DNA from: an uncultured Propionibacteriaceae bacterium
GTDB taxonomy: Bacteria; Actinomycetota; Actinomycetes; Propionibacteriales; Propionibacteriaceae
Length of the DNA: 11,426 nucleotides
Assembly (NCBI GenBank): GCA_937988865.1
Contig: CALKHV010000026.1
Span: 1 to 11,426 of the forward strand
Direction of reading: 5' to 3'
In this document: positions 5,575-11,426 of the stretch, in pieces
How positions within the stretch are numbered: position 1 is the first letter of the stretch
Layout: each line of letters begins with the position of its first letter
Notes under the pieces: generated by a model
Seen by the model: only the letters and a program-made list of their open reading frames with translations
What the model was told of the DNA's origin: nothing
Databases searched by the model: none
Made by a program: the position numbers and the translations under genes

Positions 5575-7037
5575 TGGCGTTCTCCCTCGCCTTCCGTGGC
5601 CACTCCGAGATCGGGCTCGTCCGCAAGAACAACCAGGACTCCGCCTACGCGTCCCCGACGATGCTGGTCGTGGCCGACGGCATGGGCGGCGCGGCCGCCG
5701 GTGACCTGGCGAGTGCGGTGGCGATCACCGAGATCCGGGCGTCCGATGGTCATTTCGAGGGCGAGGGAATGCTGGAGGCCCTCGCGGGGGCCGTCAACCG
5801 CGCCAACGACCGCATCGCCGACCTCGTCGACGCCGACCCCGACCTCGAAGGCACCGGCACCACCGTCTGCGGCGCCATGTTCTCGGGGACGCAGCTGGGC
5901 ATCGTCCACATCGGTGACTCCCGCGGTTACCTGATGCGCGACGGACGCCTGCACCGCCTCACCCACGACCACTCCTGGGTGCAGTCGCTGATCGACATCG
6001 GACGCATCGACGAGGACGAGGCCGCCACCCATCCGCACCGCTCGCTGCTGCTCAAGGTGCTCAACGGGCAGGCCACCCACGCGCCCGACCTCAAGCTCAT
6101 GGACGTCCAACTGGGCGACCGCTACCTGTTCTGTTCCGACGGCCTGTGCGGCTTCACGACCGACCGCGTCATCGGCAACCTGCTGCGCCAACCCGACCTC
6201 GACGAGGTCGTGGCGTCCCTCGTCGCGGCCGCCCACGCCGGTGGCGGGGCCGACAACATCACCCTCGTCGTCGCCGACGTCGTCGAGCAGTCCGGGGCAC
6301 TGGACGCGGAGCAGAACGAGTCGTACGGGGCCGTCCTGAGCACCTCGATCCCCGACCTGTCGGTCGTGACACCCCTGCGCTCCGGCGCGGCGTCCCTGGA
6401 CGCCGGCGAGACCGTCGTGGCGGTTGCACCGCGAGCCGGGGCGTCCGCGGAGGACGCCGAACGCCTGCGCTACGCCCCCCAGTCGACCCGGTCACGCCGG
6501 CGGCTGGTCACCCGACTCGTCATACCGGCGATCGTCCTGCTGATCCTGGGGACGCTGTCGGGCGGTGCGTACGCCTACGGACGCACCCAGTTCTTCGTCG
6601 GCGAGGCCGACGGGAAGCTGGGGATCTACCAGGGCATCCCCGGCCAGGTGATGGGGCTGTCGCTCCACACGCTCGTCGAATCGGAACCGACGCTGGTGGA
6701 CGACCTGCCGGTCTACTTCCGCGGCCAGGTGCGCTCCACGCTGCACGCCGATTCGCTCGAGGCAGCCCGGGCCACGCTCGCGGAACTGAAACTCAAGGCG
6801 GACGCCTGCATCGCGCAGCGGGCCGGCGTCCCCCCTGACTCACCATCGGCGACACCCTCGTCGACACCCTCGGTGTCGACTGCTGCGTCCCCGTCCGTCA
6901 CCGGCTCGCCGTCGGTCACCGGGTCACCGTCGGTGTCTGCGTCCGCATCGGTGTCTGCGTCCTCTTCTGCCACCCAGACGCAGGTGGTGACCACCACCTC
7001 ACCCACGCCCACGTCACCCGACCAGGACTGCGGATGA
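5574..7037 (+). CDS. pstP: PP2C-family Ser/Thr protein phosphatase PstP, membrane-bound
   Basis: PstP dephosphorylates PknB and its substrates, using two metal ions. The catalytic PP2C domain spans about residues 5-235. Metal-ligand motifs are visible: NNQD with Asp22, ADGMGG with Asp35, HIGDSRGY, CSDG with Asp189, and GADN with Asp227. A linker of about 75 residues precedes one membrane helix (about 315-335). An extracellular domain of about 80 residues (336-415) is followed by a Ser/Thr/Pro-rich tail of about 70 residues with hexapeptide repeats. The extracellular part holds two Cys, one in DACIAQ and one as the second-last residue. Two inverted pairs of the GCGTCC/GGACGC word fall in the linker. 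The ATG overlaps the fhaB stop by one base, with GGAG 5 bases upstream. The stop overlaps the rodA ATG (ATGA). A 487-residue length is near the usual size for actinobacterial PstP. Confidence 0.95.
   Translation: MAFSLAFRGHSEIGLVRKNNQDSAYASPTMLVVADGMGGAAAGDLASAVAITEIRASDGHFEGEGMLEALAGAVNRANDRIADLVDADPDLEGTGTTVCGAMFSGTQLGIVHIGDSRGYLMRDGRLHRLTHDHSWVQSLIDIGRIDEDEAATHPHRSLLLKVLNGQATHAPDLKLMDVQLGDRYLFCSDGLCGFTTDRVIGNLLRQPDLDEVVASLVAAAHAGGGADNITLVVADVVEQSGALDAEQNESYGAVLSTSIPDLSVVTPLRSGAASLDAGETVVAVAPRAGASAEDAERLRYAPQSTRSRRRLVTRLVIPAIVLLILGTLSGGAYAYGRTQFFVGEADGKLGIYQGIPGQVMGLSLHTLVESEPTLVDDLPVYFRGQVRSTLHADSLEAARATLAELKLKADACIAQRAGVPPDSPSATPSSTPSVSTAASPSVTGSPSVTGSPSVSASASVSASSSATQTQVVTTTSPTPTSPDQDCG
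6888..6959 (+). repeat. Four 18-bp tandem repeats encoding SPSVTG-like hexapeptides in the PstP tail
   Basis: Four in-frame 18-base units starting at 6888, 6906, 6924 and 6942 encode SPSVTG, SPSVTG, SPSVSA and SASVSA; a degenerate Ser run follows. The units differ mainly at synonymous positions, so they are not a recent perfect expansion, but the array could vary in copy number between strains. It lies in the predicted extracellular tail and would make a flexible, possibly glycosylated stalk end. Confidence 0.85.
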
Positions 7038-8431
7038 GCGCGGCCGCGAACGAGACCGTCGTCGTCTACCGCAAACGGCGCAACGTCGAACTGGCCATGG
7101 TGCTGTTCGCCGTGGCCCTCGGCCTCGGCGGCTGGGCGCTGACCAATCTCAACCTCTACGGCACGATCCCCACCGACTGGCCGATCGTCGTCGCGATCTG
7201 GGTCGCGCTCGGTGTGGCGACGCACGCCCTCGTGCGCTGGAAGCTCCCCTACGCCGACCCGCTGCTGCTGCCCTGCGTCCTGCTGTTGAACGGGCTCGGC
7301 CTGGCGATGATCCACCGGATCGACCAGATCCCCGAGCCGATCCGCCACGACGCCCGCACCCAGCTCATCTGGACGGTCCTCGGCATGGTGCTCTTCGGTC
7401 TCACCGTGGTCTTCCTGGGTGACCACCGGCGACTTCAACGGTTCCCGTACCTTTTGTTCCTCGCCGGCCTCGCGCTCCTGCTGCTGCCGCTCGTGCCCGG
7501 CCTCGGACGCGAACAGTACGGCTCGCGCATCTGGATCCGCTTCCTCGGCTACTCCTTCCAGCCCGCCGAGGTCGCCAAGATCGTGCTGGCGATCGCCTTC
7601 GCCGCCTACCTCGTCGAGAAGCGGGAAGTGCTCGCCCTGGCCGGCTGGCGGTTCGGCGGCATCGGCTTCCCGCGCATGCGCGACCTCGGACCGATCGCGA
7701 TCATGTGGGTCGCCTCCCTGGCTGTGCTGGTCTACGAGAACGACCTCGGTACGTCGCTGCTCTTCTTCGGCCTGTTCGTGATGATGCTCTACGTCGCCAC
7801 CGAGCGCGTCGGATGGGCGATCCTCGGCGTCCTGCTCACCCTGGTGGGTGGCTGGGGCGCTTTCACGTTCGCCGGGCACGTCCGCGTCCGGGTCAGCGCC
7901 TGGCTGCACCCCTTCGAGGACTTCGACCAGAACCTGCAGATCATCAGCGCCCAGTTCGGCTACGCCTGGGGGGGCCTGACCGGACGCGGCTGGGGCCTCG
8001 GACGTCCGGGGCTGACGCCGCTCGCCAAGAGCGACTTCATCGCCGCGGCCATCGGAGAAGAACTCGGCATCCTCGGCCTGATGGCGGTGATCATGGTGTT
8101 CGCGCTCATCATCGCCCGAGGCCTGCGCATGGCCCTCGCCGCCCACGACCCCTTCGGCAAGCTGCTCGCCGCGGGCCTGAGCTTCGTTTTCGCACTGCAG
8201 GTCTTCGCCATCATCGGCGGGGTCACCCGGCTGCTGCCCCTCACCGGCCTCACCACGCCGTTCATGAGCCAGGGCGGGTCGAGCCTGATCGCCAACTGGG
8301 TCATCATCGCGATCCTGCTCGTCATCAGCCAGATGGCCCGGCGTCCGGTGCGCACGTCCACCCCCGCGGACGGGGACACGGGCGACCAGATCACCGTCCG
8401 CGCCGACGACCTGACGCAGGTGATCGCATGA
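7034..8431 (+). CDS. rodA: SEDS-family peptidoglycan glycosyltransferase (RodA/FtsW)
   Basis: This 465-residue polytopic membrane protein polymerises lipid II into glycan strands together with its partner class B PBP, PbpA, encoded next. Many hydrophobic helices are visible from residue 20 to about 440, consistent with about ten or more membrane segments. SEDS hallmarks include FQPAEVAKI, ENDLGTS (235-241), GRGWGLGRPGL, and KSDFIAAAIGEELG. Asp334 in that last motif sits where the essential Asp of FtsW/RodA is found. GLTTPFMSQGGSSLIANW near the C-terminus is also typical. Position between pstP and pbpA is that of mycobacterial rodA (Rv0017c); annotators often call such genes ftsW/rodA, and the true division ftsW normally sits in the dcw cluster. 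The start ATG overlaps the pstP stop (ATGA) and its stop overlaps the pbpA ATG the same way. It carries fewer GGACGC words than the other genes. Confidence 0.94.
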   Translation: MSAAANETVVVYRKRRNVELAMVLFAVALGLGGWALTNLNLYGTIPTDWPIVVAIWVALGVATHALVRWKLPYADPLLLPCVLLLNGLGLAMIHRIDQIPEPIRHDARTQLIWTVLGMVLFGLTVVFLGDHRRLQRFPYLLFLAGLALLLLPLVPGLGREQYGSRIWIRFLGYSFQPAEVAKIVLAIAFAAYLVEKREVLALAGWRFGGIGFPRMRDLGPIAIMWVASLAVLVYENDLGTSLLFFGLFVMMLYVATERVGWAILGVLLTLVGGWGAFTFAGHVRVRVSAWLHPFEDFDQNLQIISAQFGYAWGGLTGRGWGLGRPGLTPLAKSDFIAAAIGEELGILGLMAVIMVFALIIARGLRMALAAHDPFGKLLAAGLSFVFALQVFAIIGGVTRLLPLTGLTTPFMSQGGSSLIANWVIIAILLVISQMARRPVRTSTPADGDTGDQITVRADDLTQVIA

Positions 8432-9855
8432 ACGCCCCCATCCGCCGCGTCGCGATCGTCGCAGCCCTGATGATCTTCGCGCTGCTCGCGAACACCACGT
8501 GGATCAGCCTGGTGCGGAGCGACTCGTTGAACGCCCACCCGCTCAACCGCCGCACCAGGGACGCCGAGTTCGCCAGCTTCCGCGGCGCGATCCTCGTGGG
8601 CAACAGCGCCGTCGCCCAGACCATCCCCAACGAGGGACGCTTCGCCTACCGCCGCACCTACCTCAACGGCGACCTCTACGCGCCGATCACCGGCCACTAC
8701 TCCTACGACTTCGCCCGGTCGGGTCTCGAGCAGGTCTACAACACCGAACTCGCGGGCACCGACAACTCGCAGTTCGTCGACCGCTTCGTCGACATGGTCA
8801 CGGGTGCGAAGCGGCAGGGCGCGTCCATCGGGACGACCGTCGTCGCCAAGGCGCAGCAGGCCGCCTGGGACGGCCTGGCCGGACGCAAGGGCGCCGTCGT
8901 GGCGCTCGACTGGCGCACGGGGGCGGTCCTCGCGATGGTCAGCACACCGAGCTACGACCCCAACACTCTGGCCAGCACCGACCTGACCGAAGCCACGGCC
9001 TCGTGGAAGGCGCTGCAGGCGTCCACCGATCGTCCGATGGCCAACCGTGCGTCCCGGGAGATCTACCCACCCGGCTCGACGTTCAAGCTCGTCACGGCCG
9101 CAGCGGCCCTCGACAAGGGCCTGCGTCCGACCACGCAACTCGATTCCCCCTCGTCGTTCACGCTGCCGCAGAGCAGCGTCGTCCTGACCAACGAGGTCGA
9201 CTGCGGGGGCACGACGACAACCCTGCAGCACGCCCTCGAGATCAGCTGCAACACCGCCTTCGCCAAGCTGGGGCTCACCATCGGGGCCGACGACCTTCGG
9301 ACGCAGGCACAACGCTTCGGCTTCGACTCCGCCGTCGGGGGCGACCTCAACGCGGTCGCCAGCAAGTTCCCCGCAGCCCCGGACGCCCCCCAGACGGCCC
9401 TGTCGTCCATCGGCCAGTTCGACGTCGCCGCGTCCCCGCTGCAGATGGCGATGGTCGCGGCGGGCATCGCCAACGACGGCACGGTGATGGAACCCTATCT
9501 GGTCCAGGAGGTCCGCTCGCCGAGCCTCGCCCTGCTGTCGAGCCACCAGCCGACCCAGCTCAGCGAGGCCATGACGGCCAGCAACGCGCGCTTCCTGCAG
9601 GACATGATGGTCGGCGTCGTCACCGACGGCACGGGCGGCCCGGCGGCGGTGTCCGGCGTCCGGGTCGGGGGCAAGACGGGCACGGCGCAGTCCGATCCCG
9701 ATCGTCCGCCGTACGCGTGGTTCGTCGGGTTCGCCGAGGACCCCGAGGTCGCGATCGCCGTGTTCATCGAGGACGCGAACATCGAACGGGCAGAGATCGC
9801 CGGCGGTCGCCTCGCCGGACCCACTTTCAAGGCTGTCGTGGAGGCCCTCCGATGA
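8428..9855 (+). CDS. pbpA: Class B penicillin-binding protein PbpA, transpeptidase
   Basis: PbpA forms 4,3 cross-links in peptidoglycan and partners the SEDS protein encoded just upstream. The 475 residues include a short cytosolic start, one membrane anchor (about 8-26), a dimerisation region (about 45-150, with RGAIL and YAPITGHYS) and a transpeptidase domain (about 160-475). All three active-site motifs are intact: STFK with nucleophile Ser217 and Lys220, SCN at 273-275, and KTG at 416-418 followed by TAQ. YPPGSTFK and SYDPN closely resemble mycobacterial PbpA. Class B PBPs lack a glycosyltransferase domain, as here. The start is the ATG overlapping the rodA stop. Its own stop overlaps an ATG opening a 19-codon frame that leads to pknB. 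As a beta-lactam target it is expected to be essential or near essential for normal division. Confidence 0.96.
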   Translation: MNAPIRRVAIVAALMIFALLANTTWISLVRSDSLNAHPLNRRTRDAEFASFRGAILVGNSAVAQTIPNEGRFAYRRTYLNGDLYAPITGHYSYDFARSGLEQVYNTELAGTDNSQFVDRFVDMVTGAKRQGASIGTTVVAKAQQAAWDGLAGRKGAVVALDWRTGAVLAMVSTPSYDPNTLASTDLTEATASWKALQASTDRPMANRASREIYPPGSTFKLVTAAAALDKGLRPTTQLDSPSSFTLPQSSVVLTNEVDCGGTTTTLQHALEISCNTAFAKLGLTIGADDLRTQAQRFGFDSAVGGDLNAVASKFPAAPDAPQTALSSIGQFDVAASPLQMAMVAAGIANDGTVMEPYLVQEVRSPSLALLSSHQPTQLSEAMTASNARFLQDMMVGVVTDGTGGPAAVSGVRVGGKTGTAQSDPDRPPYAWFVGFAEDPEVAIAVFIEDANIERAEIAGGRLAGPTFKAVVEALR

Positions 9856-9911
9856 CAATGCTGCTCCGGCAACGCCTGTTGTGTCGCACGAAAGGAATCC
9901 GCGATGAATGA
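9852..9911 (+). CDS. Possible 19-residue coupling peptide between pbpA and pknB
   Basis: An ATG overlapping the pbpA stop (ATGA, 9852-9855) opens a frame beginning MTMLLRQRLL that ends with TGA at 9909-9911, five bases inside pknB in another frame. A second ATG at 9858 could also start it. It has the same start-stop overlap as the other junctions in the operon, so reading it would carry ribosomes across the 48-base gap to the pknB start. The peptide is basic and not recognisable. It may be chance, a leader that couples translation, or the trace of a lost gene at the place where mycobacteria carry pknA. Evidence is positional only. Confidence 0.25.
   Translation: MTMLLRQRLLCRTKGIRDE
9891..9896 (+). 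promoter_or_regulatory. Ribosome binding site for pknB
   Basis: AAAGGA lies 7 bases before the ATG at 9904. A second ATG at 9908 is in a different frame that closes soon, so 9904 is the start. Unlike the other cluster genes, pknB has both a spaced start and a clear Shine-Dalgarno. Confidence 0.75.
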
Positions 9912-11426
9912 GCCCACCGTGCTCGGCGGTCGCTACCACCTCGAGGCCATCATCGGCCGGGGAGGCATGGCCGAGGTCTGGCGTGCCCGCGATTCCCGAC
10001 TCGGACGCGAGGTGGCCGTCAAGCGCCTCCGCGTCGACCTCGCAACCGATCCGACCTTCCAGGCCCGCTTTCGGCGCGAGGCCCAGTCCGCGGCTGGACT
10101 GAACCACCCGAACATCGTCTCGACCTACGACACGGGCGAGGAGGACGATCCCGCGACGGGCATCGGCGTCCCCTTCATCGTCATGGAACTCGTCGCCGGC
10201 CACACCCTGCGCGACCTGCTCCGCGACGGACGCCGCATCCTGCCCGAACGCGCGCTCGAGTTCTCGATGGGTGTGCTCGACGCCCTCGCCTACTCGCACA
10301 AGGCCGGGATCATCCACCGCGACATCAAGCCCGCCAACGTCATGCTCACGCCGCAGGGCGTGGTCAAGGTCATGGACTTCGGCATCGCCCGCGCCGTCGC
10401 CGACACCTCGGCGACGATGACGCAGACCGCGGCCGTGATCGGCACGGCGTCCTATCTGTCGCCCGAACAGGCGCGCGGTGAGACGGTCGACCACCGTTCG
10501 GACATCTACTCCGCCGGTTGCCTGCTCTACGAGCTCCTGACCGGACGCCCGCCCTTCGTCGGCGACTCCCCCGTCAGCGTCGCCTACCAGCACGTCCGCG
10601 AGAACCCGGTGCCGCCGAGCCAGCTCGACCCCCAGCTCACGGCCGACATGGACGCCATCGTCCTCAAGTCGCTCGCCAAGGACCCCGCCAATCGGTACGC
10701 GGACGCACGCGAGATGCGCGACGACATCGCCCGACTGCTCAGCGGCCAGACCGTGACCGCGGTCATTCCCGCAGCGGTGGCGGTCGTGCCGGAGGCGACC
10801 GCCCTCACGACCGCACTCCCCACGACCGACGCTCCCGACGAACCGATCGTCCCGCTGGACGCCGACGAGGAGCCCGAGCGCAGCAAGAGTCCCGTCGTGC
10901 CCTGGCTGATCGGCGCGCTCGTGCTCGCCCTCGTGGCCGCGCTCGGATTCGGGGTGTGGGAGATCATGCGTCCCGGCGACGGCACCGACGTCGTCATGGT
11001 CGAGGTGCCCCCGGTGCGCGGAACCACCCTGCTGGCCGCCACCCAGGTGCTGGAGGTGGCCGGGCTGGTGCCCGTCGAGAAGCACGTGGAAGGACCGGAC
11101 GACTCCACCAAGGGCAATGTCACCGAGCAGGACCCGGACGCCGGCCAGCAGGTCGAGCGCGGGTCGTCGGTGACGATCACCATCAACGACGGGCCCAAGC
11201 TCGCCACGATTCCCACGGGCATCAAGGGCAAGTCCGAGGACGCTGCCAGGGCCGCCCTCACGGCGGCCGGGTTCACCAACGTGACCGTCGAGCAGGGTGA
11301 TCCGGCCACGGAGCCGATCACCGCCAAGAAGGACACGGTCGTCGAGCTCGACCCGGCTGAGGGCTTCGAGGGCGTCCCGACGACCCCGGTGACGATCTAC
11401 CTCGCCACCGGACGCTCGGTCGTGCC
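9904..11426 (+). CDS. pknB: Ser/Thr protein kinase PknB with PASTA repeats (partial, 3' end off window)
   Basis: This membrane receptor kinase senses peptidoglycan fragments or lipid II and phosphorylates cell-wall and division proteins. The first 507 codons are present. The kinase domain (about 11-275) has all key parts: glycine loop GRGGMAEVW at 18-26, Lys40, Glu59, HRD with Asp140, DFG at 158-160, and an activation segment TMTQTAAVIGTA. Thr173 and Thr175 match the autophosphorylated threonines of mycobacterial PknB. GDSPVSVAYQHVRENP is nearly identical to mycobacterial PknB and separates it from PknA. An acidic juxtamembrane linker leads to one membrane helix (about 333-352). Two PASTA repeats follow (about 366-432 and 433-503), and the window ends at about the start of a third. 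It directly follows pbpA, without pknA between them as in mycobacteria. Confidence 0.96.
   Translation, partial: MNEPTVLGGRYHLEAIIGRGGMAEVWRARDSRLGREVAVKRLRVDLATDPTFQARFRREAQSAAGLNHPNIVSTYDTGEEDDPATGIGVPFIVMELVAGHTLRDLLRDGRRILPERALEFSMGVLDALAYSHKAGIIHRDIKPANVMLTPQGVVKVMDFGIARAVADTSATMTQTAAVIGTASYLSPEQARGETVDHRSDIYSAGCLLYELLTGRPPFVGDSPVSVAYQHVRENPVPPSQLDPQLTADMDAIVLKSLAKDPANRYADAREMRDDIARLLSGQTVTAVIPAAVAVVPEATALTTALPTTDAPDEPIVPLDADEEPERSKSPVVPWLIGALVLALVAALGFGVWEIMRPGDGTDVVMVEVPPVRGTTLLAATQVLEVAGLVPVEKHVEGPDDSTKGNVTEQDPDAGQQVERGSSVTITINDGPKLATIPTGIKGKSEDAARAALTAAGFTNVTVEQGDPATEPITAKKDTVVELDPAEGFEGVPTTPVTIYLATGRSVV

Larger units (their letters stand above)
45..11415. repeat. Dispersed over-represented hexamer GGACGC/GCGTCC
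   Basis: A hand count gives about 89 copies (48 GCGTCC and 41 GGACGC on the plus strand), roughly one per 130 bases. If GC is near 69 percent, composition predicts roughly 17. Copies occur in every gene: about 9 in hsdM, 12 in the two dehydrogenase-like genes, 8 in the L,D-transpeptidase, 5 in fhaA, 6 in fhaB, 18 in pstP, 6 in rodA, 12 in pbpA and 13 in pknB; none are in the short gaps. They fall in all reading frames. GACGC without the leading G is much rarer. In-frame copies use GGA for Gly and GCG TCC for Ala-Ser, in genes that otherwise favour GGC, GCC and TCG/AGC. The role is unknown. Confidence 0.8.

Noticed and set aside
6888..6959. The short tandem repeats as a CRISPR-like or mobile-element array
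   Set aside because: They are 18-base in-frame units without spacers and encode a Ser-rich tail, a normal low-complexity protein region.
7705..8427. An upstream extension of pbpA inside rodA
   Set aside because: The frame is open but overlaps the conserved rodA coding sequence and gives low-complexity protein. The ATG at 8428, coupled to the rodA stop, gives a normal membrane anchor.
7960..11085. A 1041-codon open frame on the minus strand across rodA, pbpA and pknB
   Set aside because: It is antisense to three intact conserved genes, and its translation is biased and repetitive with no motif. It is a by-product of GC-rich third positions.

Overview
The window is very GC-rich, almost fully coding, and carries the fhaA-fhaB-pstP-rodA-pbpA-pknB cluster. 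That cluster is a hallmark of Actinomycetota and usually lies near the chromosomal origin. Codon third positions are overwhelmingly G or C, and GTG starts and ATGA overlaps are common. The gene forms (short-linker FhaA, kinase directly after pbpA) would suit a Propionibacteriales-like actinobacterium, but the family cannot be proven from sequence reading alone. No intergenic stretch exceeds about 100 bases, and I see no rRNA, tRNA, CRISPR array or insertion sequence.

Layout, left to right. Positions 1-1452 (minus strand) hold hsdM, the methyltransferase subunit of a type I restriction-modification system; its 3' end runs off the left edge. A 66-bp divergent spacer with a perfect 7-bp inverted repeat follows. 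Next is a two-gene plus-strand unit (1519-3032): a small NAD(P)-binding Rossmann protein and a 3-hydroxyacyl-CoA dehydrogenase family protein with an altered active site. After a 97-bp gap comes a lipoprotein L,D-transpeptidase (3130-4350).

From 4393 to the right edge the conserved cell-wall and division operon runs without a break: fhaA, fhaB, the Ser/Thr phosphatase pstP, the SEDS glycosyltransferase rodA/ftsW, the class B penicillin-binding protein pbpA, and the PASTA kinase pknB (cut at the right edge in or just before a third PASTA repeat). The genes abut or overlap by 1-4 bases. Between pbpA and pknB a 19-codon reading frame continues the chain of overlaps. PknB would sense peptidoglycan and phosphorylate targets; PstP reverses this; FhaA and FhaB read phosphothreonines; RodA and PbpA polymerise and 4,3-crosslink peptidoglycan; the upstream L,D-transpeptidase would add 3,3-crosslinks.

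The least explained signal is not a gene. The hexamer GGACGC/GCGTCC occurs about 89 times (hand count), in both orientations and in every gene, several-fold above composition. It appears to override the local codon preference. It looks like a dispersed genome-wide word, similar in kind to DNA uptake sequences or cyanobacterial HIP1, but its role is unknown.
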